Source: Actinomadura sp. NBRC 104412
GTDB lineage: Bacteria > Actinomycetota > Actinomycetes > Streptosporangiales > Streptosporangiaceae
Assembly (NCBI RefSeq): GCF_030269515.1
Contig: NZ_BSTM01000038.1
Span: 1 to 62,609, forward strand
Reading direction: 5' to 3'
Length of the DNA: 62,609 bases
Made by a program: the position numbers and the translations under genes. The number at the start of each line of letters is the position of its first letter. The stretch's first letter is position 1. Below, piece after piece: positions 24,114 through 33,283 of the stretch. The notes under the pieces are model-generated. The model did not search any database. It saw nothing but the letters and a program-made list of their open reading frames with translations, and was not told the DNA's origin.

Positions 24114-25358
24114 TCAACCCACCTCCGCGAGCGTGGATCCGGATGTGCTGTCGAGTTCCCGGACGGGCAGCCGGACCCGCACGGTGGTGCCCGCGCCCGG
24201 CACCGAGCCGACCTCGACCGTGCCGCCGACCCGCTCGGCGCGCTCGTGCAGGCCGACGAGGCCGTAGTGGCCCGCGCGGACGAGGTGTTCGAGGCTCTCC
24301 ACCCGGAAGCCCCTGCCGTCGTCCCGGATGGTGAGGACGGCCATGCCGCCGTCTGTGTCGTCTTGCCTGTCGAGCCGCACCTCCACGGCGCTCGCCTCCG
24401 CGTGCCGTTCGACGTTGGACAGCACCTCGGACAGGATCGACAGCACCTCGTAACGGGCGCGCAGGGACATGTCGACGTCCTGGCGGAGCTCGCACTCCAC
24501 GCGCAGGCCGCTGGACTCCGCCCAGCGGTCGACGACCTCGCGCAGCGCCTCGGGCAGCGGCCGGGTGAGGTTGTCGGAACGCATCTCGTTCAGCAGGCTG
24601 CGGGCCTCCCTGGACGCGATCGCGGTGGCGGCCGCCAGCTCGGCGGCCTCCCGGGCGGCGCGGTCGGTGTCCTTGGTGACCCACAGGGGCAGGGCCGTCG
24701 CCGCCATCGCGATGCCGCTCAAGGTCTTGGCGAGCGAGTCGTGCATCTCCCTGGCCAGGCGTCCCCGCTCCTCGGCGGCGGCCGCCATCGCCTCGGCGCG
24801 GGTCCGGGCGCGCGCCTCGGCCACCTGCTGCTCGAACAGGCGCCGCAGCGCCACCCCCGCGTAGCCGACCAGGGGGTAGTAGACCGGCTGCCCGAGCACG
24901 GTCTGGAACGTGGCCAGGTCGGTGCCGACCCGGTCCACGGTCAGCAGGAATGCCGTGTAGTAGCCGGCCACCTGCACGGCGGAGATCATCATTCCCCGCC
25001 ATCCGTACAGCAGCCCGGCGATGGCCGCGGTGACCACGGTGGCCAGCAGGAACGGGCCGGAGCTGCCGCCGATGGCCAGGACGACGAACGACAGCCCGAC
25101 ATCGATGATCAGCCAGCCGGGGCTGCGCAGCAGCCAGGGCACGATGGTGCGCCGGCGCCTGGCGGCCTGCCACGAGACGAGCAGGACGATCGCGACCAGG
25201 ACGACCAGCTTGAGCTCCAGGCTGCTGGATGGGACCAGGCCCAGGGTGATGGCCGCGATCAGCATCCGCACCTGCATCAGCAGAGAGAACGCGCCCCCGA
25301 TGCGCTCCTCGAGCATCCGCTCGTATGGCGGAAGACCGTCATGGACCGGTGAACCCAC
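24114..25358 (-). CDS. NarL-family sensor histidine kinase in the tad operon
   Basis: A 414-residue membrane kinase. About six hydrophobic segments form the input domain (residues 25-165) with no large extracellular loop, so it may sense membrane or envelope state. The HisKA_3 dimerisation helix carries the phospho-acceptor in LAREMHDSLAKT (about residue 204). The HATPase domain has SNVERHAEA and DDGRGF. The gene overlaps the end of tadC by 20 bases and is followed one base later by the response regulator, so signalling and machine genes share one mRNA. Confidence 0.9.
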   Translation of the reverse strand: MGSPVHDGLPPYERMLEERIGGAFSLLMQVRMLIAAITLGLVPSSSLELKLVVLVAIVLLVSWQAARRRRTIVPWLLRSPGWLIIDVGLSFVVLAIGGSSGPFLLATVVTAAIAGLLYGWRGMMISAVQVAGYYTAFLLTVDRVGTDLATFQTVLGQPVYYPLVGYAGVALRRLFEQQVAEARARTRAEAMAAAAEERGRLAREMHDSLAKTLSGIAMAATALPLWVTKDTDRAAREAAELAAATAIASREARSLLNEMRSDNLTRPLPEALREVVDRWAESSGLRVECELRQDVDMSLRARYEVLSILSEVLSNVERHAEASAVEVRLDRQDDTDGGMAVLTIRDDGRGFRVESLEHLVRAGHYGLVGLHERAERVGGTVEVGSVPGAGTTVRVRLPVRELDSTSGSTLAEVG

Positions 25359-26229
25359 CCAGACCCCCTCCGTTCGTGCCGATGAACATCGCCCCCGCCA
25401 TGACCGCCAGCAGCGCGGGCAGCACCAGGAACGCGGTCACCGCCGTGATCTGGGGCGAGACCTTCTGCGCCCGCTGCTTGGCCCACTGCGCCGCCTCGCG
25501 CCGCATGTCCGTGGCGATGTCGTTCAGCGTGCTGGACAGCGGCGCGCCCAGTTCCTCGGCCTGGAGGATCGCGGTGACGAACTGGCTGACGGCCTCGGAG
25601 TCGTTGCGGGCGCGCAGGTCCTCGAACGCCTGGCGGCGCGGCGTCCCCAGGTCCATCTGCCGCAGCGCGGTCATGAACTCCGCGGCCAGCGCACCCGGCA
25701 TGCTGTCGGCGACCCGTTCGAGCGCGTGCCGGAAGCTCAGCCCGGCCGCCACGGTCACCGACAGGACGTCCAGGAAGTCGGGCATGCTGCGCTGGATCTC
25801 GTCCTGCCGCTTGCGCACCCGCGCCCGGATCACGCCCTCGTGCTGGAGCGCGCCGAGCATGCAGACGGCGCCGAACAGGATCTGTCCCTGGAGGAGCAGC
25901 AGCGCGCTGGGGATCCCGAACATCACCACGAACCCGGCGGACTGCCGGCAGTAGGACTCGTAGGTCATCCCGCCGGGGGCGCCCGCCGCCTCGATCCGCT
26001 TGACGATCTTCTCGCGCTGCGGGGCGAGCAGCTCCCGCACCGCCCTGGCCAGCGGCGCGCCGAGCCGGTCGGCGAGCCGGATGAACACCGACAGGTCGCT
26101 CTTGCGCTTGGGCACGACGGTGACCGCGGACGCGGCGACCTGCTCCTCGGCGCGGGCCAGCCGCAGGCCCCACATCCCGAGCACGACGCACAGCGCGGCA
26201 CCGGACCCCATGAGGTAGACGGGAAGCAT
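25339..26229 (-). CDS. tadC: Tad pilus inner-membrane protein TadC
   Basis: A platform protein of the Tad machine, 296 residues, with a type II secretion F domain (SMPDFLDVLSVTVAAGLSFR, then QFVTAILQAEELGAPL) between hydrophobic segments. It lies two bases after tadB and works with TadB as the membrane platform on which TadA drives pilin polymerisation. Order and spacing match the actinobacterial tadA-tadB-tadC arrangement. Confidence 0.9.
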   Translation of the reverse strand: MLPVYLMGSGAALCVVLGMWGLRLARAEEQVAASAVTVVPKRKSDLSVFIRLADRLGAPLARAVRELLAPQREKIVKRIEAAGAPGGMTYESYCRQSAGFVVMFGIPSALLLLQGQILFGAVCMLGALQHEGVIRARVRKRQDEIQRSMPDFLDVLSVTVAAGLSFRHALERVADSMPGALAAEFMTALRQMDLGTPRRQAFEDLRARNDSEAVSQFVTAILQAEELGAPLSSTLNDIATDMRREAAQWAKQRAQKVSPQITAVTAFLVLPALLAVMAGAMFIGTNGGGLGGFTGP

Positions 26230-26231
26230 GC

Positions 26232-27164
26232 TCAGACCTCCACCCTCGTCAGCCGGCGGATGATGACCACGCTGAGCGTGAAGGCGACCGCGGCCAGCCC
26301 GAGGATGACCTGGCCGACCAGGTTCTCGCTCATCGCCCGCAGCGAGCCGGGAAGAATCATGTTCAGCATCACCAGGCCGCCCACGCCCATCGCGCCGACC
26401 GCGTAGTTGGTGACGACGACCTCGCCCATGATCGTTTTGACCTGCCGGTTGATCTCCTTGCGCTCCTCAAGGGTCCCGGCGATCGTCCGCAGCGCGGTGA
26501 CCAGCGAGCCGCCCGCCCTCGCGGAGACGATGAGCGTGGACACCAGCACCGCGAGCTCCCTGGAGGGCATCCGCTCCCCCAGCTCGTGCAGGGCCTGGTC
26601 GATCGGCTGGCCCAGCCTCAGCGCGTCGGCCGTGCGCTTGAGCTCGCCGCGCGCCGGGTCGTCCAGCTCCTCGGCGGCCAGCGCCAGCGCGGTCCGCATC
26701 ACCAGCCCCGCGCTGGTCGCGTTGGACAGGACGCGGGCCAGCTCGGGTAGCTGGGCCACGAACTCCTCCCTTCGGCGGTCCTCCTTGCGGCGCAGGTACG
26801 CCAGCAGCAGGAACACCACGCCGCCCGCCGCCGCGACGCCGAAGACCGGCGCCATCCAGGAGCCGATGACGAACACCGCGGCGCCGCCGCCGCAGACCGC
26901 CAGCAGCAGGAACGTGGAGACCTTCATCCGCGATCCGGACGCCACGATCCGCCGGTTGACGGCCTTGCCCAGCTCGGTTTTGCGCAGGGCGGCGTCCATC
27001 CTGGTCATGACGCTGTTCGCGGCCCGCTCGGTGTCGTCCAGCGCGCCGCGTGCGGTGAGCACCCTGCGCTGCGCCAGGCCGCGGACGTACTCGTACAGGC
27101 CCCAGGTCCCCAGGGCGAGCACGGCGGCCAGGCAGACCAGGATGATTTGCAACGGGATGGTCAT
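26232..27164 (-). CDS. tadB: Tad pilus inner-membrane protein TadB
   Basis: The second platform protein, 310 residues. ATG 27164 overlaps the tadA stop by four bases. An N-terminal helix (IILVCLAAVLALGTWGLY), a central pair and a C-terminal pair of transmembrane helices flank a type II secretion F domain (LPELARVLSNATSAGLVMR, then LIVSARAGGSL). Much longer frames extending upstream from here lie inside tadA and are not real. Confidence 0.9.
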   Translation of the reverse strand: MTIPLQIILVCLAAVLALGTWGLYEYVRGLAQRRVLTARGALDDTERAANSVMTRMDAALRKTELGKAVNRRIVASGSRMKVSTFLLLAVCGGGAAVFVIGSWMAPVFGVAAAGGVVFLLLAYLRRKEDRRREEFVAQLPELARVLSNATSAGLVMRTALALAAEELDDPARGELKRTADALRLGQPIDQALHELGERMPSRELAVLVSTLIVSARAGGSLVTALRTIAGTLEERKEINRQVKTIMGEVVVTNYAVGAMGVGGLVMLNMILPGSLRAMSENLVGQVILGLAAVAFTLSVVIIRRLTRVEV

Positions 27165-28492
27165 CGTGAAGCCCCCTCGGCGGTCGTCGGCGCCTCCCGC
27201 GTCCGGAACGCCTCGGGCACGTCGAGCCCGGCGGCGAAGAGGCGGTGGCGGAGCTTGTCCGGAAGCCCGAAGCGCAGGCCGCGGCCCCGGACGACGCGGT
27301 CGGCGGTCAGCGGCTCGGGTTCGAACAGGTAGACCGGCTGGAGCCGGAACTCCTCCTGCCGCTGGGACGCGACCACGGCGATCTCCCCGATCCTGCGGGA
27401 GCCGTCCGCCCCCCGGTTCAGATGGACGATCACGTCGATCGCGCTGTTGATCTGGTCGCGGATGGTCTCGAAGGGCAGCTTGACCTCGCTCATGCTGGCG
27501 AGGGTCTGCAACCGGTAGATCGCGTCGTCGGCCGAGTTGGCGTGCACGGTGACCATGGACCCCTCGTGACCGGTGTTCATCGCCTGGAGCATGTCGACGG
27601 TCTCGGGCCCCCTGACCTCGCCGACGATGATCCGGTCGGGACGCATCCGCAGCGAGTTGCGCACCAGGTCGCGGATGGTGATCTGGCCGCTGCCCTCGAT
27701 GTTGGGCGGCCGGGACTCCAGTGAGATCACATGCTCCTGCTGGAGCCGCAGCTCGGCCGAGTCCTCGATCGTGATGATGCGCTCCCAGCTCGGCACGAAC
27801 GCCGACAGGGCGTTCAGCATCGTGGTCTTGCCGGTGCCCGTGCCGCCGGAGATCACCACGTTCAGCCTGGCCTTGACGAACTCCTCCAGCAGCAGGCCGG
27901 CGGCGGGGTCCACGCTGCCCATCCGCACCAGCTCGGCGATGGTGAACGAACGCGGGAACCGGCGGATCGTCAGCACGGGCCCGACCAGCGACAGCGGCGG
28001 GATGATGACGTTCACCCGCTCCCCGCTGGGCAGCCGGGCGTCCACCATCGGGCTGGACTCGTCCACCCGCCGGTTCACCTGCGCGACGATCCGGTCGATG
28101 GTCTGGTAGAGCTGCTCGTCGCTGGCGAAGGTGGTGTCGATCCGGTGCACCCGGCCGGCCCGCTCCACGTAGATGTCGTCCGGGCCGTTCACCATGATCT
28201 CGGTGACGCTCGGGTCGGCCAGCAGCGGCTCCAGGACGCCCAGTCCCAGCGCCTCGTCCACGACCCGGCGGATCAGCGCCGCGCGCTCGCGGGCCGACAG
28301 GACCGGGCCCTCGCGGCTGATGATGTGGTCGGTGACCTTCTCCAGCCGGGCCCGGCGCTGCGGCAGGTCGAGCGCGGCCATCTCGTCGAGATTGACCTCC
28401 TCCAGCAGCCGCGCGCGCCACTGCGACACGCCCTGCGCCGTGTCGCGGCGCTGAACGGCGCGGTCCTGCTCAAGCCGATCCCTGAGTCCCAT
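27161..28492 (-). CDS. tadA: Tad pilus assembly ATPase TadA/CpaF
   Basis: The cytoplasmic hexameric ATPase that powers Flp pilus assembly, 443 residues. Walker A is GGTGTGKTTMLNAL (about residue 220). The Asp-box and Walker B region is RPDRIIVGEVRG (about residue 284), and a conserved His box (EGSMVTVHANSA) follows. The N-terminal domain with RVNVIIPPLSL is typical of CpaF. It sits between the tadE gene and tadB, coupled to tadB by an ATGA overlap. Confidence 0.95.
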   Translation of the reverse strand: MGLRDRLEQDRAVQRRDTAQGVSQWRARLLEEVNLDEMAALDLPQRRARLEKVTDHIISREGPVLSARERAALIRRVVDEALGLGVLEPLLADPSVTEIMVNGPDDIYVERAGRVHRIDTTFASDEQLYQTIDRIVAQVNRRVDESSPMVDARLPSGERVNVIIPPLSLVGPVLTIRRFPRSFTIAELVRMGSVDPAAGLLLEEFVKARLNVVISGGTGTGKTTMLNALSAFVPSWERIITIEDSAELRLQQEHVISLESRPPNIEGSGQITIRDLVRNSLRMRPDRIIVGEVRGPETVDMLQAMNTGHEGSMVTVHANSADDAIYRLQTLASMSEVKLPFETIRDQINSAIDVIVHLNRGADGSRRIGEIAVVASQRQEEFRLQPVYLFEPEPLTADRVVRGRGLRFGLPDKLRHRLFAAGLDVPEAFRTREAPTTAEGASR

Positions 28493-28495
28493 CCC

Positions 28496-28870
28496 TCATC
28501 CCATCGGCATCGTGACCGTGCGGTCCATGGCGAAATCCAGCGGAATGCCCTTGGCGAGGACGGGCACGCGGGCGTGCACGCGGCACACCACCCCGCCGTC
28601 CTCGGTGGAGGCGTAGACCTTCTTCTCGTTCAGCCAGCCCGGCATGGCCTGCATCGCGGCGCTGCGGCACGCCCCGGCGTCCTGCCGCTGGGCGGCGACG
28701 CGCGCCCCCGTCCGCGCGGCGTTCTCCACCCGCTCGACGGTGTACGCGACCAGCAGGAACTCCAGGCAGACGAAGATGACCGTCAGCACGCTCGGCAGGA
28801 TCCCGGCGAACTCCAGGCTGACGCTCCCGCGGTCGGCCGCGCGGCGGCCCGTCCCGGCGCCGCGGCTCAT
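28496..28870 (-). CDS. tadE: TadE-like pseudopilin
   Basis: A 124-residue minor pilin-like protein. ATG 28870 follows GGAGGG and overlaps the stop of the preceding gene (ATGA). The N-terminus ADRGSVSLEFAGILPSVLTVIFVCLEFLL has the Glu-containing TadE motif and one membrane helix (described here in parts: RGSVSLEFAG, then the hydrophobic stretch). A short periplasmic-side domain with two Cys pairs of positions follows. It would be processed by the prepilin peptidase and help start the pilus. Confidence 0.85.
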   Translation of the reverse strand: MSRGAGTGRRAADRGSVSLEFAGILPSVLTVIFVCLEFLLVAYTVERVENAARTGARVAAQRQDAGACRSAAMQAMPGWLNEKKVYASTEDGGVVCRVHARVPVLAKGIPLDFAMDRTVTMPMG

Positions 28871-30438
28871 GACCGGCCCTCCCATACGATCTTCGACTCC
28901 GCGCTCAGCTCGTACGGGACGTGCCAGGACGCGAGGATGGCCGGGGTGTCGATGCTGACCCTGGCGTAGCCGTCGACGACCTTGATACGCAGGTGCCTGT
29001 CGGGCTTCCACGGCGACGGGACGCGCTGCACCGTCCTGCGCCGGACCTCGGCCCGCGCCTGCGGGGTGTCGTAGCCCAGCACGGCCACGGCGCGCGCGGC
29101 CTCGTTGGCGGCATGGCTGGTGAACATGGATGTGAGGCCGACCAGGGCGATCTCCCACACCAGCAGGATCAGGAACACGATCATCGGGAAGATCCCGGCG
29201 AACTCGGTGAGCGCGACGCCCCGGTCGCCCCTGTCCCCCTTGGCCCTGCCGGCCTTGCGCCCGCCCGTCACGGCGAACGCCTGCTGGTCGATGATCCCCG
29301 TCTCGAGCGCCACCTGTCCGATCGCCTTGCGGAACGCGGAGTGGTCCACGGCCTTCGGGGAGCCGGTGTTGGCGGCCTCCTCCAGGCCCCGGAACGCCGC
29401 GGGGATCCCGGTCCTGAGCAGGCGCAGGCCCAGCACCTTGCGCGCGAAGTCGGGCTGCACCTCGTTCCTGCGGTCGTGCCGGACGAGGACCACCGCCAGG
29501 TCGTCGGACTTGCGCAGGTTGAGCCGCTCGCACAGCGCGGCGAACCGCTTGACGGCGCGCAGCGACGGCAGGTCGGGCGTGGCGGTCACCAGCACCTGGT
29601 CGGCGATCTCCAGGGACATCGCGCTGCCGTCGGTGAGGAACGCGCCGCAGTCGACGACGACCAGGTCGTACCGGGACCGCAGGGCCGCCAGGATCTGCCG
29701 CGCCGCCTTGGCCGTGATCTCGTCCGACCGCTCGCCTTCGGCGGGGGCGAGCAGCGCGTGCAGCCCGTCCGGATGGATGTACAGCGCCTCGGCCAGGATC
29801 GAGCCGTCCAGCTCGTCGGCCGCGCCGACCAGGTCGGCGATGCTGCGCCGGTGCGTGACGTCCAGGAAGCTCGGGATGTCGCCCTTCTGCAGGTCCATGT
29901 CGACCAGGCAGACGGTCTGCCGGGCGGACAGCGCCGCGTTGGCCAGGTGGACGGCGAGCGTCGTGGTGCCGGTGCCGCCCTTGGCCCCGGCCACCGCCAC
30001 CAGCCGGCCGAGCCGGTCCGGCGAGGCCGACAGCCGCGCGGGATCGATGTGCCGCCGCACGCTGACCGACCACTCGGCCGCGGCCTCGATCCGGTTCTGC
30101 AGTTCCGACAGCGACGGCTCGCGGGTGATCACCCCGCGGGCACCGGCCGACATCGCCTGGTCGTAGGTTTCGGCGGACTGGTCGGCGCTGATCAGGATCA
30201 GCCCCAACTGCGGGTGGCGCCGGGTGAGGTCGCGGACGAGGTCCGGGGCCGGCAGCCCGGCGATCTCCTGGTCGATCAGCAGGACGTCGATGCCGGGGAT
30301 GCCGGCGACCGCGCCCATCACGTCGCTGGACGACCGCTCGACCGCGACCACCTCGATGTCGGCGATCTCGTCGAGCTTGGCCCGCAGATGGGCGACCAGC
30401 CGCGGGTCGCTCACCCCCAGCAGGATTCGGACAGTCAT
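28867..30438 (-). CDS. TadZ/CpaE ATPase fused to a TadE-like pseudopilin domain
   Basis: A 523-residue protein. ATG 30438 follows AGGTGG. Residues 1-120 are a receiver-like fold (VRILLGVSDPRLVAHLRAKL), common in TadZ/CpaE. Residues about 140-390 are a MinD/ParA-type ATPase with a deviant Walker A (GAKGGTGTTTLAVHL), DMDLQKGD and VVDCGAF. TadZ normally ends there and localises the machine at the cell pole. Here the chain continues with a linker and GVALTEFAGIFPMIVFLILL, a TadE motif with membrane helix, plus a 90-residue outer domain. The fusion would tie the localisation ATPase directly to a pseudopilin. A sequencing-induced merge is unlikely because the frame is continuous with no internal start signal. 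Confidence 0.85.
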   Translation of the reverse strand: MTVRILLGVSDPRLVAHLRAKLDEIADIEVVAVERSSSDVMGAVAGIPGIDVLLIDQEIAGLPAPDLVRDLTRRHPQLGLILISADQSAETYDQAMSAGARGVITREPSLSELQNRIEAAAEWSVSVRRHIDPARLSASPDRLGRLVAVAGAKGGTGTTTLAVHLANAALSARQTVCLVDMDLQKGDIPSFLDVTHRRSIADLVGAADELDGSILAEALYIHPDGLHALLAPAEGERSDEITAKAARQILAALRSRYDLVVVDCGAFLTDGSAMSLEIADQVLVTATPDLPSLRAVKRFAALCERLNLRKSDDLAVVLVRHDRRNEVQPDFARKVLGLRLLRTGIPAAFRGLEEAANTGSPKAVDHSAFRKAIGQVALETGIIDQQAFAVTGGRKAGRAKGDRGDRGVALTEFAGIFPMIVFLILLVWEIALVGLTSMFTSHAANEAARAVAVLGYDTPQARAEVRRRTVQRVPSPWKPDRHLRIKVVDGYARVSIDTPAILASWHVPYELSAESKIVWEGRS

Positions 30439-30455
30439 GAGACCACCTGGTTCGA

Positions 30456-31166
30456 CTAGGCCGCGGGATTCGACGGGTTCGCCTTGCAGATCGGGCCGAG
30501 CCGCGGGCTGACGGGCTCGCCCTGCCGGCCGATCAGCGCGAGCCGCACCTCTTCGGCGAAGCTCTCGGCGTGGGTCAGCTTCAGGCTGTCCTCGGCGCTG
30601 AGCACGAACGTGATCGGCACGACCTGGTCGACCTCGTTGGCGTTGTCGCCCCGCTGGCTCCTGAGCCGGCCGACCTCCTTGACCAGGGCGTTGCTGATGA
30701 TCCGCAGGGCGCATGCCTGCTGCCGGTTCTGCTGCTGCTCCTGGAACGCGGCGTAGATGTCGACCCTCATCCCGGGCCGCACCTGGCCCGCGACCCCGGT
30801 CTCCGCGTTGATCAGGCTCGCGATCTCGCGCTGCCCGGGACGCAGGACCGGCCGGTCCACGAGCATGCCCCGGTCGACGTAGGCGTTCGCCGCGACGTCG
30901 GTGACGGTGTTCTTCCCGGTGGCCTGCTTGGGGTCGGTCAGCATCGAGCCGGTCGCCCACTTCACCGGGATCCTGGTCTTGCGGAGCATGCTCGCGTCGA
31001 TCGGCGTGAACGCCTTGACCGGCCGGCTGAACTGGAGGACCTCGGTCATCTGCCCGACCTCGGCCCGGACCGAACCGACATAGCCGACCACGCTGACGAA
31101 GACGAAGACCGCGCCGAGTGCGGCCAGGATCATGAGCAACACTCCGCGTCGCTGGCGCGGGTTCAT
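30456..31166 (-). CDS. cpaB: CpaB/RcpC-type SAF-domain pilus protein
   Basis: A 236-residue Tad assembly protein. One N-terminal transmembrane helix (LLMILAALGAVFVFVSVVGYV) is followed by a SAF domain (KAFTPIDASMLRKTRIPV, then RGMLVDRPVLRPGQ) and a C-terminal domain (GMRVDIYAAFQEQQ). In Gram-negatives the family acts at the secretin; in actinobacteria without an outer membrane it may contact the wall. It starts the tad gene string, 17 bases before the TadZ-TadE gene. Confidence 0.9.
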   Translation of the reverse strand: MNPRQRRGVLLMILAALGAVFVFVSVVGYVGSVRAEVGQMTEVLQFSRPVKAFTPIDASMLRKTRIPVKWATGSMLTDPKQATGKNTVTDVAANAYVDRGMLVDRPVLRPGQREIASLINAETGVAGQVRPGMRVDIYAAFQEQQQNRQQACALRIISNALVKEVGRLRSQRGDNANEVDQVVPITFVLSAEDSLKLTHAESFAEEVRLALIGRQGEPVSPRLGPICKANPSNPAA

Positions 31167-31202
31167 GGTGACTCCACCTCTCGACTCACGGACGTGGGGG
31201 TT

Positions 31203-32513
31203 TCAGGGGTCACGCCGGTCAGGGAGACGGCCGGGCCGTCCGGGGACAGGCGGCGGGGTGGGCGCGAACAGGACCTCGGGAGATCGGTCGTTCGCCGGGC
31301 GGGTGATGGGAGGCTTGTCATTGCGGCCGTCCGGTGATCTCGGGGCGGGTGGCGGTGCGGGAGCCGGTGACAGTGCGGGGAGCGGCTGCGCGGGAGCGGG
31401 CGGTGGAACGGGACCCGGTGGAACGGGACCCGGTGGAACGGGACCCGGTGGAGCGGCGGCCCCGGTGGGATCCCGTTCACGCGACAGGCGCTCGCCGGGC
31501 GATCGGGCCACCCCGTCCGGCGGACGGGCCTGCGGCGGGGGGAGCGGGACGGGGGCGGCCGGCGGCACGACCTCGCGCACCGGTGCCCCGCCGTTCGCCT
31601 GGACGAAACGGCCGTTGACCCGGTGCGGGCCTGGAGCCGCCACGGGCGGCGGGGCGGCCGGTGCCGGTGGCGTGGGCGGCGGGGGTGCCTGCTTCGGCGG
31701 GGTCATGCCGCAGAAGAAGCACGTCTCGAGGATCGCCGAGGCCCCGCACCATGAGCAGCGGTCGCGCGGCAGCCGCCGCAACGTCATGTGCAGCGCCTGG
31801 GCATGAGCGCTGAAGGCGACGTACTCGACGTACTTCTTCGTGCCCCAGTACGTGGCGCCGAGCGGCTGCTCACCGGTGAGCATGACCGATGCCGCGCCGA
31901 CCGCGGGCTGGAGGCCGCGCCGCAACCAGTCGACGTCGCCCCCGGCCTGGCTGGCCACGACGAGCACGGGGCCGGGCGGCAGGCGGCCGATGTCCTGGAC
32001 GGGCTTGGACGAGGTGATCCGGTGCACCTCGGGCACGGGCACCGCGCACACCGAGAAGCCCTGCCCCGGAAGGTAGGAGGAGAGGTGGGCGCCGAGCCCC
32101 GCCGGGACGTTCTCCAGCCGGGAGACGCTGTTGACCCACGCTCCCGCGCAGATCTCCTGGCGCAGCGTGTGGCCCAGGCTCGCCAGCGTTCCGGGGTCGA
32201 CGTGCGGCGCCACGAACGCGAGCTGGTCGGCGACCACCGAGAGCGCGAGCGGCGGGAGGTCCAGGGGCAGCGCGGCGATCCGGTCGGTGAGCATCGCCCC
32301 GCGGGCGAGGCGGACCAGCCTGCGCGGGCCGTCCCCGGCCCAGGACGGGTAGAGCACCACGACGGCGCCGCCGTGCTCGAGCCCGTGCGCGACGAGGTCG
32401 AGGAAAGTCCCGGTGACCTCGGAATTCGGCGCGTCGACAGCGATGCGGTGAGCGGCGATATCGCGGCAGATTCCGGTGCCCGGGATATCGCCGGCGAGCA
32501 GGACCATCGTCAC
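31203..32513 (-). CDS. MEDS-like sensory protein with zinc ribbon at the head of the tad locus
   Basis: A 436-residue soluble protein. The start is placed at GTG 32513 (GGAG five bases before); ATG 32507 is possible. The first 200 residues resemble MEDS/DcmR-type sensory domains (LAGDIPGTGICRDI, GGAVVVLYPSW). A Cys4 zinc ribbon near residue 255-275 (CSWCGASAILETCFFCGM) follows. The C-terminal 160 residues are disordered and Pro-rich, with three exact VPPGPVPPG-type units encoded by a repeated 15-mer at about 31405-31450. It lies 36 bases upstream of cpaB and may be the first gene of the tad operon. Role unknown. Confidence 0.6.
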   Translation of the reverse strand: MTMVLLAGDIPGTGICRDIAAHRIAVDAPNSEVTGTFLDLVAHGLEHGGAVVVLYPSWAGDGPRRLVRLARGAMLTDRIAALPLDLPPLALSVVADQLAFVAPHVDPGTLASLGHTLRQEICAGAWVNSVSRLENVPAGLGAHLSSYLPGQGFSVCAVPVPEVHRITSSKPVQDIGRLPPGPVLVVASQAGGDVDWLRRGLQPAVGAASVMLTGEQPLGATYWGTKKYVEYVAFSAHAQALHMTLRRLPRDRCSWCGASAILETCFFCGMTPPKQAPPPPTPPAPAAPPPVAAPGPHRVNGRFVQANGGAPVREVVPPAAPVPLPPPQARPPDGVARSPGERLSRERDPTGAAAPPGPVPPGPVPPGPVPPPAPAQPLPALSPAPAPPPAPRSPDGRNDKPPITRPANDRSPEVLFAPTPPPVPGRPGRLPDRRDP

Positions 32514-33283
32514 GGGCGCTCCACACGATGCCTGGGCCTCAACGGGCCGATCCTCTCCATGTCCCCACGAGTCACGGCGTGCTTTCGGCACAGCGCGGCC
32601 CCCTTAGGAGAACGCGCCGGCCGGCGGCCGGCCGTCGCACTCCCGTTCAAGATCCAATTTCGATCGGATCCCCCGTGATGGCCGGGCCGGCCGAATCATA
32701 AAGATCCGACGCATCCGGCGCGCATTGAGTTCACACAAAGTTCGCGCTCTTTGATCTGCCGCGCACCTGGCTTCTGATCTGGGGAGACGCAGAACCTAAG
32801 GCGGAAGTCGGGCGGTCGCTGCCGATCTTGCGCCCTCGCCCCGGGCCACGCACCGCCACCACACGACCATCATTCTGTGATCACACAATAAGCGTGCGCT
32901 GACGAGCGTGATGACCTCCGAGTCAAACGATCTTGATCAGTGAATAACGGTGGTTGAATCGTCCACTATCGCGCCGGGAGAACGTCTCTAACGCACGGAT
33001 CCCGCGCGGGACGGCGCCAGGTCACCCGCCATCCACTCGCCCATGCCGCATGCCACCCATTCCCGGATGACCTTCCAAAACCGCCAGATAATCGTCCGAG
33101 CGCGGAGGCGATATGCACCCGAAACCCGTTAACCCGGGCGGCGACCGCCTCGCGGCGGGTGATCGACGGCGCCCGTCGCCCCGCGCGACCGGAGACGCTC
33201 GCCGATGGTCATGCCGGGTGCCGGGGGACGCCAGGTTCTAGAGTCTGGGGATAGGTCCGTTCTAGTGCCAGGAGACGACGGCT
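32514..33283. other. Divergent intergenic region of about 770 bases
   Basis: No supported gene. This gap separates the tad locus from the kinase-AAA-FHA cluster and should hold both promoters. It is less GC-rich around 32,860-32,980 and holds an 18-base near-perfect palindrome at 32872-32889. No confident -35/-10 pair was assigned. Confidence 0.5.
32872..32889. promoter_or_regulatory. Near-perfect 18-base palindrome
   Basis: ATTCTGTGATCACACAAT is self-complementary at 16 of 18 positions, with core TGTGATCACA. It has Crp-like half-sites but no 6-base spacer, so the binding protein is unclear. It lies between two divergent operons. Confidence 0.4.

Noticed and set aside
32872..32889. A Crp binding site in the 770-base intergenic region
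   Set aside because: TGTGA and TCACA half-sites abut with no 6-base spacer, so a Crp dimer would not fit. Only the palindrome is reported.
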